Shown here one piece after another: positions 28,054-37,654 of a DNA stretch of 64,000 nucleotides; position 1 is the first letter of the stretch, and the number at the start of each line of letters is the position of its first letter. Source of the stretch: Pseudomonadota bacterium (GTDB lineage: Bacteria > Pseudomonadota > Alphaproteobacteria > Caulobacterales > Caulobacteraceae); NCBI GenBank assembly GCA_963205025.1, contig CAUJHO010000013.1, positions 22,255 through 86,254 of the forward strand. Direction: 5' to 3'. The notes below the pieces were generated by a model. That model saw only the letters and a list, made by a program, of their open reading frames with translations. It was not told the origin of the DNA and ran no database searches. A program made the translations under genes and the position numbers.

Positions 28054-28090
28054 TTAAGACTTTGGTAAGGAACTCTTAAGCCTTTCTTAA
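28054..28090. promoter_or_regulatory. Phased CtrA-type TTAA array
   Basis: Four tetramers occur at exact 11-bp steps: TTAA (28054), GTAA (28065), TTAA (28076) and TTAA (28087), each separated by 7 bases. The last two form a perfect TTAA-N7-TTAA CtrA box, continued as TTAACCAT. In Caulobacter, CtrA bound at such boxes in the origin blocks initiation and controls the hemE promoter (established knowledge of the relative). Confidence 0.75.
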
Positions 28091-28286
28091 CCATCCCCGC
28101 TGTCCCCAGACCCGTGGACAGATCGCACCGGTCGCCTTCAAACCTGTCGGTGACTTGGGGTCTGGCGGGGAACAGGGCCAGGTTTCCCCCGTGATCCAGC
28201 CCGACTACTGATCTCTTCAATCCTTCTTGAATCCTCTTTTCTTGAGAGGGATTGAGCCTGATCCGGGGACGGCCTAGGACGCCTCC

Positions 28287-29321
28287 ATGTCTGACCAACC
28301 TGATTTCCTGCGCGCCCTCGCCGGCGAAACCCTGGGCCGTCCGCCAGTCTGGTTCATGCGCCAGGCGGGCCGTTACCTGCCGGAATATCGCGCGCTTCGG
28401 GCCAAGGCCCCGGACTTCATCGGCTTCTGCCTGAATCCCGAGATGGCCGCAGAGGCCACTCTTCAGCCGATGCGGCGGTTCCCGTTCGATGCCGCCATCG
28501 TCTTTGCCGACATCCTGCTGATTCCAAAGGCGCTGGGCCAGGAGGTCTGGTTCGAGGCCGGCGAAGGGCCCAGGCTCGGTGCCCTACCGGACTTGACCCA
28601 GATGCGGGATCTGGCCCCCCGATCCGGTGAAACCCTGTCCCAGGTTGGAGAAACCCTCTCGCGGGTCCGGGCCGAGCTGCCGATCGACAAGGCCCTGATC
28701 GGCTTTTGTGGAGCTCCCTGGACGGTCGCGACCTATATGTTGGACGGGGTCGCGCGCACCATCGGCAAGGGCGAGCGCGCCAATGCCCGCACCTATGCCT
28801 ATGCTGATCCCGAGGGGGTGGATGCCCTTCTGGCCATTCTGGTTGAGGCCAGCGCCTGGTACCTCAAGATGCAGGCCGACGCCGGGGCCCAGGCCTTGCA
28901 GGTCTTCGAAAGCTGGGCCGAGGGCCTACCCGACGATCTGTTCGAGCGGTTGGTGGTCAATCCGCACCAGATGTTGCTGGCGCGTCTGTCCGAGCTGGGC
29001 GTTCGCGTGCCGATCATCGGGTTTCCGCGCGGCTCCGCGGCCCTTGTCGAGGACTATGCGGCGCGGGTCCCGGTCCAGGCCATTGGCCTGGACACTGCCT
29101 GTCCACTGGCCGTAGGGCGGCGGGTCCAGGCGCTCAAACCCATCCAGGGGGCGCTCGATCCTCTGGTCCTGAGGGCTGGAGGCGCGGCCCTAGACCGCCG
29201 GATCGATCAACTACTCGACAGCTGGGGGAACGGCCCTTGGGTGTTCAACCTCGGCCACGGCATTCTGCCGGATGTGCCCATCGCCCATGTCGAACAGGCC
29301 CTCAAGCGGATCAAGGGCTGA
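28287..29321 (+). CDS. hemE: Uroporphyrinogen decarboxylase
   Basis: HemE converts uroporphyrinogen III to coproporphyrinogen III in haem synthesis. The 344 residues contain the signature PVWFMRQAGRYLPEYRALR near 20-38 and GFCGAPWTVATYM near 139, with the usual catalytic-type Asp in FPFDAAIVFADILLIP. The gene abuts the candidate origin. Its stop overlaps the hemH start by one base (TGATG), and hemJ overlaps hemH, giving a hemE-hemH-hemJ operon. Confidence 0.97.
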   Translation: MSDQPDFLRALAGETLGRPPVWFMRQAGRYLPEYRALRAKAPDFIGFCLNPEMAAEATLQPMRRFPFDAAIVFADILLIPKALGQEVWFEAGEGPRLGALPDLTQMRDLAPRSGETLSQVGETLSRVRAELPIDKALIGFCGAPWTVATYMLDGVARTIGKGERANARTYAYADPEGVDALLAILVEASAWYLKMQADAGAQALQVFESWAEGLPDDLFERLVVNPHQMLLARLSELGVRVPIIGFPRGSAALVEDYAARVPVQAIGLDTACPLAVGRRVQALKPIQGALDPLVLRAGGAALDRRIDQLLDSWGNGPWVFNLGHGILPDVPIAHVEQALKRIKG

Positions 29322-30346
29322 TGGGCCGCCTGGCCGTCGTTCTGTTCAATCTCGGCGGACCGGATGGTCCGGCCGATGTTCGACCGTTCCTGCAGAACCT
29401 GTTTTCCGATCCGGCGATCATTGGCCTGCCTGGGTTTCTGAGGTTGCCCCTGGCCCGGCTCATTTCGACACGCCGGGAAAAACCGGCGCAGGCCAACTAT
29501 GCCCTGATGGGCGGCGGTTCCCCCCTTTTGCCGCAAACCTATAAACAGGCAGGAGCTCTTCAGGACGCCTTGACCGGGGCTGCCGATGACGTTCGGGTTT
29601 TCGTTGCCATGCGCTACTGGCGGCCCCTCACCGAGGATACGGCGCTGGAGGTGGCGGCCTATCAGCCTGACGATGTGGTGCTGCTGCCGCTCTATCCGCA
29701 GTATTCGACGACCACGACGGCCTCATCCCTGAAGGCCTGGGCCGAGGCCTATGACGGCTCCGGACAGGTCCACACCGTCTGTTGCTATCCGGAGGCGGAG
29801 GGGTGGGTTGCTGCCCAGGTCACGGCTATCCGCGCCAGGCTGACAAAAGCCGGGGGCCGCCCGGTACGGGTGCTGTTTTCGGCTCACGGCGTGCCCGAAA
29901 GCGTCATCAAGCGTCGCGGCGACCCCTATCAGGCTCAGGTCGAAGCCGGAGCCACCGTCCTCGCTGAAGCCGCCGGCCTGACGGATTGGTCGATCTGCTA
30001 CCAGAGCCGGGTCGGGCCGATGAAATGGCTCGGCCCCTCGACACCGGAGGCCATCGAACAGGCCGCCCGTGACGGGGTCGGGGTGATCATCGTGCCCATC
30101 GCCTTTGTCTCCGAACACATTGAAACCCTGGTAGAGCTGGACATCGAATACGCGCACCTGGCCCGAGAGCTGGGAGTTGCGCCCTATCTTCGCTGTCCGA
30201 CGCCCTCGACCGATCCAGCCTTCATCTCTGCCTTGTCGCGAGCTGTGAGAAACGCCCTGACCGGGCCGTCACCGGCCCCTTACGGGCCTGGATGTCGCAG
30301 CGATTTCGCCGCCTGTCCCTGTCGCGAATCCGGAGCCGCCGCATGA
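29321..30346 (+). CDS. hemH: Ferrochelatase
   Basis: HemH inserts ferrous iron into protoporphyrin IX. The 341-residue protein begins MGRLAVVLFNLGGPDGPADVRPFLQNLF and holds the catalytic His in VLFSAHGVPESVIKRRGDPY and the Glu in PIAFVSEHIETLVELDIEY. The C-terminal tail has Cys at YLRC, PGCRS and AACPC, four in all, consistent with the [2Fe-2S] ferrochelatases described for some bacteria including Caulobacter; which residues bind the cluster is not determined here. The chosen ATG overlaps the hemE stop; the track's start at 29237 lies inside hemE. Confidence 0.95.
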   Translation: MGRLAVVLFNLGGPDGPADVRPFLQNLFSDPAIIGLPGFLRLPLARLISTRREKPAQANYALMGGGSPLLPQTYKQAGALQDALTGAADDVRVFVAMRYWRPLTEDTALEVAAYQPDDVVLLPLYPQYSTTTTASSLKAWAEAYDGSGQVHTVCCYPEAEGWVAAQVTAIRARLTKAGGRPVRVLFSAHGVPESVIKRRGDPYQAQVEAGATVLAEAAGLTDWSICYQSRVGPMKWLGPSTPEAIEQAARDGVGVIIVPIAFVSEHIETLVELDIEYAHLARELGVAPYLRCPTPSTDPAFISALSRAVRNALTGPSPAPYGPGCRSDFAACPCRESGAAA

Positions 30347-30810
30347 CCGCCTATGACCTGGCCCGGGGCCTTCATATCCTCGCAGTGATCGCCTGGATGT
30401 CAGGCATGCTCTATCTGCCGCGTCTGTTCGCCTATGACGTCGAACAGAATGACAAGCCCGAGCCCCTCCGTTCCGAAATGCAGGGCCTGTTGCGGACCTG
30501 GCAGGTTCGCCTGCTTCGCATCATCATCAATCCGGCCATGTTCCTGGCCTGGGGGTTCGGCCTGTGGCTGATCCATCTGGATGTGCAGGCGCGCGGCTGG
30601 GGCTTCCTTGCGGAACCGTGGATGATCACCAAATTGTCTGGAGTGATGCTGCTCAGCGCCTGGCACGGCTACCTTGCCGGCGAGCGCAAGCGGATCGCCG
30701 CCGGTACATCGCGGAGATCGGCCCGCTACTGGCGCATGACCAATGAAATCCCGTTCCTTCTGGCGATCATCATGGTGATGTCCGTGACGACGGAGTGGAC
30801 CTTCGGCTAG
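30343..30810 (+). CDS. hemJ: Protoporphyrinogen oxidase HemJ
   Basis: HemJ oxidises protoporphyrinogen IX to protoporphyrin IX in bacteria lacking HemG/HemY, the step just before ferrochelatase. The 155-residue, roughly four-helix membrane protein has the conserved LHILAVIAWMSGMLYLPRLFAYD near the N-terminus, with the essential-type His. The ATG at 30343 overlaps the hemH stop by 4 bp (ATGA). The 228-bp gap to rho contains no further gene that I can support. Confidence 0.94.
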   Translation: MTAYDLARGLHILAVIAWMSGMLYLPRLFAYDVEQNDKPEPLRSEMQGLLRTWQVRLLRIIINPAMFLAWGFGLWLIHLDVQARGWGFLAEPWMITKLSGVMLLSAWHGYLAGERKRIAAGTSRRSARYWRMTNEIPFLLAIIMVMSVTTEWTFG

Positions 30811-31038
30811 CGCGCCAGCCTTGACGGGCGGCGGCGGGTGTGGTTCCGCTAGGCCCAGGCGACGGATACTGCTTCGGCGGTCTGGCGCTTTCCCACCTTT
30901 CTCAAGGCCCGCTCCGTTCCCTTTCGGCGCGGCCTCATCTTGAAAATCCTTGGCGCGACCTCAGCGCCTCCATCCAGGTCTCACCCGGAATCCGTGTTTC
31001 GCGGCTCCGGGCGCGAGGCTTCAAGTCCAAGATACCCC

Positions 31039-32376
31039 ATGACTGACGAAACCCTGATCGACCACGACCTCGACCCGGCTGCAGAGGGCGACGAAGACGG
31101 CCAGGCGGCCAACCAGCGCATTGCCCTGTCGGAGCTGAAGGACAAGACCGCCGCCGAGCTGGTCGCCTTCGCCGAAGATCTGGAGGTCGAAAACGCCTCC
31201 AACCTTCGCAAGCAGGACCTGCTGTTCGCCATCCTCAAGACCCTGGCCGACGAAGAGGTCGAGATCTCCGCCGGCGGCGTGCTGGAAGTGCTCCAGGATG
31301 GCTTCGGCTTCCTCAGAAGCGCCGACGCCAACTACCTGTCGGGACCCGATGACATCTATGTCTCGCCGTCCCAGATCAAGCGCTTCGGCCTTCGCACCGG
31401 CGACACGGTTGAGGGCACGGTGCGTGGCCCGCGTGAGGGCGAACGCTATTTCGCCCTGCTCAAGGTCGATTCGATCAACTTCGAAGATCCCGAAAATGTC
31501 CGCCACAAGGTCAATTTCGACAATCTGACGCCGCTCTATCCCGATGAGCGGCTGCATATGGAAATCCAGGATCCGACCCTGAAGGACCGGTCGGGCCGGG
31601 TCATCGACATCGTCGCGCCGCTCGGCAAGGGCCAGCGCTGCCTGATCGTGGCACCGCCGCGCGTCGGCAAGACCGTGATGCTGCAAAACATCGCCAAGTC
31701 GATCGAGGCCAACCACCCCGAGGTCTTTCTGATGGTTCTGCTCATCGACGAGCGGCCCGAAGAAGTCACCGACATGCAGCGCACCGTGAAGGGCGAGGTT
31801 GTGGCCTCGACCTTCGACGAGCCTTCGACCCGCCACGTCGCCGTGGCCGAAATGGTCATCGAGAAGGCCAAGCGCCTGGTCGAGCACAAGAAGGATGTCG
31901 TCATCCTGCTGGACTCGGTCACCCGCCTGGGCCGGGCCTATAACGCCACGGTCCCGTCCTCGGGCAAGGTTCTGACCGGTGGTGTCGATGCCAATGCCCT
32001 GCAGCGGCCCAAGCGCTTCTTCGGGGCGGCCCGAAACATCGAAGAGGGCGGCTCCCTGACCATCATCGCTACGGCCCTGATCGACACGGGCTCGCGCATG
32101 GACGAGGTCATCTTCGAAGAGTTCAAGGGCACCGGTAACTCGGAAATCGTGCTGGACCGCAAGGTGGCGGACAAGCGCATCTTCCCGGCTATCGATGTGC
32201 TGAAGTCCGGCACCCGCAAGGAAGATCTGATCACGCCCAAGGACCAGCTGACCAAGACCTATGTTCTGCGCCGGATCCTGAACCCCATGGGACCGCAGGA
32301 CGCCATCGAATTCCTGCTCGACAAGCTCAGACAGTCCAAGAACAACGCCGACTTCTTCCAGTCGATGAACACCTAA
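31039..32376 (+). CDS. rho: Transcription termination factor Rho
   Basis: Rho is the hexameric RNA-dependent ATPase that terminates untranslated transcripts. The 445 residues have the N-terminal Rho-N helices ([37 protein letters not shown]), the RNA-binding cold-shock domain ([15 protein letters not shown]), Walker [17 protein letters not shown] and the Q/R-loop regions, ending FFQSMNT. I chose the ATG at 31039; the track's extra 33 residues are not family-like. An acidic stretch ([13 protein letters not shown]) precedes the Rho-N domain. Confidence 0.97.
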   Translation: MTDETLIDHDLDPAAEGDEDGQAANQRIALSELKDKTAAELVAFAEDLEVENASNLRKQDLLFAILKTLADEEVEISAGGVLEVLQDGFGFLRSADANYLSGPDDIYVSPSQIKRFGLRTGDTVEGTVRGPREGERYFALLKVDSINFEDPENVRHKVNFDNLTPLYPDERLHMEIQDPTLKDRSGRVIDIVAPLGKGQRCLIVAPPRVGKTVMLQNIAKSIEANHPEVFLMVLLIDERPEEVTDMQRTVKGEVVASTFDEPSTRHVAVAEMVIEKAKRLVEHKKDVVILLDSVTRLGRAYNATVPSSGKVLTGGVDANALQRPKRFFGAARNIEEGGSLTIIATALIDTGSRMDEVIFEEFKGTGNSEIVLDRKVADKRIFPAIDVLKSGTRKEDLITPKDQLTKTYVLRRILNPMGPQDAIEFLLDKLRQSKNNADFFQSMNT

Positions 32377-32386
32377 GGGCCCTGGC

Positions 32387-33136
32387 GTGGCGGGGTTCGT
32401 ACACATCGGCTTGGCGGGCGCGCGCGGGCGCATGGGCCGCGCCGTCTCCGAAATCCTTGACCAGCGCAAGGATGTCGTCACGGCCGCCCGCTTTGACCGG
32501 ACCGATCAGCCGGATCTCAGCGCCTGTGATGTCGTTATCGACTTCACTGAGGCGGATGCCTCGGTTCAGCTGGCGCGGATGTGTGCCGAGGCCGGGAGTC
32601 CGGCCCTTGTCATCGGGGCGACCGGCTTCACGCGCGAACAGGACGCCGAGATCGAGCGCGCCGCCGAGCGCATCGCCATCGTCAAATCCGGAAATTTCTC
32701 TCTCGGCGTCAATATGTTGGTCGGCCTGGTCGCCCAGGCCGCCCGGCGTCTTCCGGCTGCCGACTGGGACATTGAAATCATCGAGGCCCATCACCGCTTG
32801 AAGCGCGACGCGCCGTCGGGCACCGCCCTGATGCTGGGAGAGGCGGCCGCCGATGGGCGTGGGCATGATCTGGCCGACCTCAGGGGCGCGCCGCGCGACG
32901 GGCTCGGCGAAGAGCGGCCGAGCGGCGAGATCGGCTTTGCCGCCATCCGCGCTGGCGGCATCGTCGGCGAACACCAGGTTATCTTTGCGGCCCAGGACGA
33001 AATCCTGACCTTGTCACACTCGGCCCGCGACCGGGCCCTGTTCGCACGCGGGGCGGTGATGGCGGCCCTGTGGGTCAAGGGCCGCAGCCCCGGCCTTTAC
33101 GGCATGCAGGACGTCCTGGGCTTCCAGCAGGCGTAG
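32387..33136 (+). CDS. dapB: 4-hydroxy-tetrahydrodipicolinate reductase
   Basis: DapB reduces hydroxy-tetrahydrodipicolinate with NAD(P)H on the way to diaminopimelate and lysine. The 249 residues have the nucleotide-binding GLAGARGRMGRAVSEIL, the VVIDFTEADASV segment and the catalytic EAHHRLKRDAPSGTALMLGE. The start is GTG, 10 bases after the rho stop, so the two genes could share a transcript. It converges with dut across an 11-bp gap. Confidence 0.96.
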   Translation: MAGFVHIGLAGARGRMGRAVSEILDQRKDVVTAARFDRTDQPDLSACDVVIDFTEADASVQLARMCAEAGSPALVIGATGFTREQDAEIERAAERIAIVKSGNFSLGVNMLVGLVAQAARRLPAADWDIEIIEAHHRLKRDAPSGTALMLGEAAADGRGHDLADLRGAPRDGLGEERPSGEIGFAAIRAGGIVGEHQVIFAAQDEILTLSHSARDRALFARGAVMAALWVKGRSPGLYGMQDVLGFQQA

Positions 33137-33147
33137 GTGGAAGGGGC

Positions 33148-33600
33148 TCAGGCTCCCGTCGAGCCGAAACCGCCGGCTCCGCGTGCCGTCTCATCCAGAC
33201 TCGCGACCTCTTCAAAGACGCCGCGCGTGACCGGCGCGATGACCATCTGGGCAATGCGGTCGCCGCGCCGGACGACGAAAGGCTCCGCCCCCAGATTGGC
33301 CAGGATGACCCCGATCTCGCCGCGATAGTCGGCGTCGATGGTGCCGGGGCTGTTCAGGCAGGTAATTCCGAATTTCAGCGCCAGCCCCGAGCGAGGCCTG
33401 ACCTGGGCCTCGTGATCGGTCGGAAGGGCGATCGTCAGGCCGGTCGGAACCAGCGCCCGTCCACCCGGTGGCAGGGTCAAGGGCTGATCTTCAGCCACCG
33501 CAGCCCTCAGGTCCATCCCGGCAGACCCTGGCGTCTCATAGGCGGGAAGGGGCAGCCCTTGCGAATGCGGCAGGCGTGTCAGGCGGATGGAGACGGTCAT
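33148..33600 (-). CDS. dut: Deoxyuridine 5'-triphosphate nucleotidohydrolase
   Basis: The trimeric dUTPase removes dUTP to protect DNA and supplies dUMP for dTMP synthesis. All five motifs are visible in 150 residues: [45 protein letters not shown] and the C-terminal Gly-rich [10 protein letters not shown] that closes the active site. Complete and of normal length. It is the only gene of its transcript that I can see; the lipoprotein gene is divergent. Confidence 0.97.
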   Translation of the reverse strand: MTVSIRLTRLPHSQGLPLPAYETPGSAGMDLRAAVAEDQPLTLPPGGRALVPTGLTIALPTDHEAQVRPRSGLALKFGITCLNSPGTIDADYRGEIGVILANLGAEPFVVRRGDRIAQMVIAPVTRGVFEEVASLDETARGAGGFGSTGA

Positions 33601-33725
33601 GGCTGGCCCCTTTCGCTCCGGGCTTAGGGGGCTTCGGGGGTCGGTGTCGAGGCCGACGTAAAGAACATTGCCAGAACATTGATCCGTGGTATAGCGTTGT
33701 TCCGCAACTGAGACGGGAGGATCTC

Positions 33726-34244
33726 ATGCGGGTGATGACGTTTGCGGCCGTGGCGGCCCTGGTGCTGACGGGCGGCTGCGGCAATGGTGGTTCGGCGGTC
33801 GAGACGCGGGATCGAGCGGAATCCGGGACGCCCACAGCACAGGGCGAAGCCGTTGGCCTGGCCTCATCAGCAGTCGACGCCGGTTCAGACGCCTCGGCAC
33901 CGGTGACCGAGGCCGAGCGTGGCCGGGCCGTCTGGTCGACGGCGCGCAATCGCACCGCCGAAGAAGGGGCGCAGCGGTCGTTCGAGCGCAATGGCGCGGA
34001 TTTCGGGGCTGCGACCCAGGAGGCCTATGTCCAGTCCGTTCATGCCTTCCTTGCCAATCCACCGCCGGGCACCGAGACGGTGCGTCGCCGCAACGGCGAC
34101 ATCCTGTACTACCACGCGCCCACGAACACCTTTGCGGTGGCTACGCGCGACGGGGCCCCCCGGACCATGTTCAAGCCCCGGGAAGGGGCCGCCTACTGGG
34201 CCGATCAACAGGCTCGCGCCGCGCGCCGCTCCGGCGAGGGATAG
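33726..34244 (+). CDS. Predicted lipoprotein with polymorphic-toxin-like C-terminal domain
   Basis: A 172-residue secreted protein with signal peptide MRVMTFAAVAALVLTGGC (possible lipid Cys18; TGGC is an imperfect lipobox) and a low-complexity linker. The C-terminal 90 residues (FERNGADFG..., FLANPPPGTETVRRRNGD, YYHAPTNTFAVATRDGAPRTMFKP) resemble the C-terminal nuclease-like domains of CdiA/Rhs polymorphic toxins as I remember their pattern. Activity is not shown and no immunity gene is evident nearby. GGGAGG lies 5 bases before the ATG. The likeness is pattern recognition and needs a profile search. Confidence 0.75.
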   Translation: MRVMTFAAVAALVLTGGCGNGGSAVETRDRAESGTPTAQGEAVGLASSAVDAGSDASAPVTEAERGRAVWSTARNRTAEEGAQRSFERNGADFGAATQEAYVQSVHAFLANPPPGTETVRRRNGDILYYHAPTNTFAVATRDGAPRTMFKPREGAAYWADQQARAARRSGEG

Positions 34245-34523
34245 CGTCGGCAATGGTGTCGGCGTCCCCGCCTTGGGGTCGGGGAAAGCGTTGACGAGGT
34301 CGGGTCAGTCGACGCACGGGCGTCAGGGCATCCCCGCCTGGGCGAAGGGGGCTATTCTGATTGAGGGCGGTGGCGGTTTCTGACCGGTCGTTGCAAGGGC
34401 CAGAGGGTCGGGACGGTTCAGACGGTTCAGACGGTTCAGACGCTGTTTTCCGGCCTGAACGACCGTCCAGACCGTCCAGACCGTTTGGGCCGGCCTGACC
34501 CGGAGGCGACCAGGCCGGCCGAC
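34245..34523. other. Intergenic region without a gene
   Basis: Between the lipoprotein gene and the ahcY terminator I find no credible coding sequence. The left half is unremarkable GC-rich sequence; the right half carries 9-bp tandem repeat arrays annotated separately. Confidence 0.7.
34412..34484. repeat. Pair of 9-bp tandem repeat arrays forming an imperfect inverted repeat
   Basis: GACGGTTCA occurs three times head to tail (34412-34438, then GAC), followed 20 bases later by GACCGTCCA twice (34461-34478, then GACCGT). The reverse complement of the second unit matches the first array at six of nine positions in register, so the two arrays could fold together as a bulged stem. Function is unknown. 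Confidence 0.75.
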
Positions 34524-34560
34524 AAAAAACCCCGGCGCGACTGTCGCCGCGCCGGGGTTC
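34524..34560 (-). terminator. Intrinsic terminator of ahcY
   Basis: On the minus strand AACCCCGGCGCG pairs with CGCGCCGGGGTT around a short loop, followed directly by a T-run (TTTTTTGTC). This is a textbook factor-independent terminator starting 27 bases after the ahcY stop codon. Confidence 0.9.
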
Positions 34561-34586
34561 TCAATCTTGGTCGCCCGGGCGGTCGC

Positions 34587-35984
<1,398 letters not shown>

Positions 35985-36060
35985 GGTGGGCCTCCTGGGG
36001 CGCGAACTGTCTGGGAATTCAGCCGCGCCTATAGCCGTCCCCAGGGAGACGGGCAACCAT

Positions 36061-36082
36061 CATATAAGGATATCCTTATATG
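36061..36082. promoter_or_regulatory. 22-bp perfect palindrome, candidate ahcY operator
   Basis: CATATAAGGAT is followed immediately by its exact reverse complement. It is strikingly AT-rich in a GC-rich window and lies 77 bp upstream of the ahcY start. Such ATATAA...TTATAT palindromes are typical targets of ArsR-type homodimers; SahR-like regulators of methyl-cycle genes in proteobacteria are the obvious candidate. No regulator gene is adjacent. Confidence 0.65.
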
Positions 36083-36083
36083 C

Positions 36084-37589
36084 CTACCGACCGGACAGGC
36101 GCTGTTGGCAGCTCTGCGTGCCCTTTCCGATCAGGCCGGGGCCGGGTTCGAGGTACAGGCGGTCGGGTCTCTCGATCACGCGGATACAGTCGCCCAGGCC
36201 GTCTGTTGAGACCCCGATCGGCCAGCCGAGGTCGAGGTGGCGGTGCAGGTCTGGCGCGATATCGCCGCCTCCCATGTCGCTGTAGGCCCGGATCAGTCGC
36301 TGCGGAGCCATGCCCTGGCCGCTTCGCATGGCCAGGATCACATCGTCCAGGTCGCGCGTGCCGCCAGAGGTCGTTCTCAGCCGACTGTCGAGGCTGAGCG
36401 CCAGTAACAGACCTCGATGGTAGGGGACGGCCAACGCTCCGGGCCGGTTGAAAAAAGCGTTCGCATTCGAGGCATTGGTCCAGCCCGGCGGTGTGCGGGC
36501 CTGCAGGGCCAGGGCCTCATCCAGGGCTGCCACATAGGCCTCGGGCGAGATCAGGCCGAGCCTGAGCGCCATCCGATAGGCATAGAAATCGGTGAAGCCT
36601 TCGGAGAACCAGAAATCCAGCACCTGCGACGGACCGTCCGCCAGGCCCCCGACCCGCGCCGGCAGCCAGGCGTGCTGTTGCTCATGGATGAGGACATGGC
36701 TGGCCTCGTCCAGGGTCTGATTGGGCGTCAGCCACACCGCGATCCCGTCGCCCAGACCCAGGCCGCTCTGGACCCTGGCCGACGGATCACCCGCCAGCGG
36801 TGTCAGGGCCAGGAAGGTCGGCTGGCCATCATCGCCCCAGAATTCAGCTGAGCCCTCGCCAATCTCGACGAACCGATCCGCCAGGTCATCGGGTGAAAAG
36901 CCCCAGGCGCCGAGGACGGCTATCCTGACCGGACCGGCCGACGACTGGCGGGTGCGGAGCGTCAGGTCCGGTCCACCGATCAGAACGCTGTCGGCCAGGG
37001 TGTCGAAGTCGATGAAGGTTCCCTCCAGCGGATCAAGGTCCGAGGCGTAGTGCCAGGCGGGGGCCGGCTCGCCCCAGTGGAAGCGGACTGGGTCAGGGTC
37101 GCGGCCTTCGACCCGGGCGAAGACCGTCCGGCCGATCAGGGTGAAGCCGTCGCGGAGCGTCGAGGGGCGATAGGGCCGGTCGAAGCCGACGCGAGGGGGG
37201 CCAGCATAATCCTGACGCACGCGATAGGTCACACGGATGGGGGCCCCGCCCCGATGTCGGAGCCGCAGCCCCGACCGGCGGCGCTGGAGGCGAGCCCCTT
37301 CGACCCGGACATCGGTGATGATGCGGTCGAGCCGCTGTGTCCCGGCCCAACGGGTTGGAAGGCCGACCTCGGTGCGGCCGTCTCGGTCCCCCAAAAAGCT
37401 CAGGGAGATGTCGATGCCGTCCAGTCCGCCGGGGCCGACCACAGGCGTAACCTCATAGGAGACGGCGTCCCGGGCCGCGTCCGGTGCGCCCTGGGCCAAG
37501 ACCAACCCCAGCGCCATGATCATGCCGGACCCAAACACCGACCGCCCCCTCTCGAGCCGTCGCCCCCGCCGCGACCCTCTCACGGACAT
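36084..37589 (-). CDS. M61-like metallopeptidase, exported
   Basis: A 501-residue protein with an N-terminal hydrophobic export segment (MIMALGLVLAQGAPDA after a basic stretch) and the zinc motif HEQQH in VLIHEQQHAWLPARVGG near 300, with a downstream FWFSEGFTDFYAYRMAL that supplies the glutamate ligand. This resembles glycyl aminopeptidase-type M61 enzymes, which act in the periplasm. Start uncertain: ATG at 37589 gives a long Arg-rich n-region, and ATG at 37523 gives a compact one. It ends one base before the ahcY operator palindrome. Confidence 0.8.
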   Translation of the reverse strand: MSVRGSRRGRRLERGRSVFGSGMIMALGLVLAQGAPDAARDAVSYEVTPVVGPGGLDGIDISLSFLGDRDGRTEVGLPTRWAGTQRLDRIITDVRVEGARLQRRRSGLRLRHRGGAPIRVTYRVRQDYAGPPRVGFDRPYRPSTLRDGFTLIGRTVFARVEGRDPDPVRFHWGEPAPAWHYASDLDPLEGTFIDFDTLADSVLIGGPDLTLRTRQSSAGPVRIAVLGAWGFSPDDLADRFVEIGEGSAEFWGDDGQPTFLALTPLAGDPSARVQSGLGLGDGIAVWLTPNQTLDEASHVLIHEQQHAWLPARVGGLADGPSQVLDFWFSEGFTDFYAYRMALRLGLISPEAYVAALDEALALQARTPPGWTNASNANAFFNRPGALAVPYHRGLLLALSLDSRLRTTSGGTRDLDDVILAMRSGQGMAPQRLIRAYSDMGGGDIAPDLHRHLDLGWPIGVSTDGLGDCIRVIERPDRLYLEPGPGLIGKGTQSCQQRLSGR

Positions 37590-37654
37590 GGCGGCCCTGC
37601 CAAGGGCGTCCGGGTCGGCTTGGCGCGGTCCCGGTGCTGGCCTATCTGTGGCCC

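Larger units (their letters stand above)
27832..28286. other. Candidate chromosomal replication origin (Cori-like intergenic region)
   Basis: This 455-bp gap without a gene separates divergent PPSR and hemE, the same gene context as the Caulobacter crescentus origin. It contains a DnaA-like box at 27853-27861, TCCCCA weak-box-like motifs at 27958-27963 and 28103-28108, a phased TTAA array at 28054-28090, another TTAA half-site at 27949, three GANTC sites (27944, 27990, 28229) and a pyrimidine-skewed AT-richer tract at 28205-28256 next to hemE. All of these are expected for a CtrA/DnaA/CcrM-controlled origin. Assignment is by context and motifs, not experiment. The same region must hold promoters for both flanking genes. 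Confidence 0.82.
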
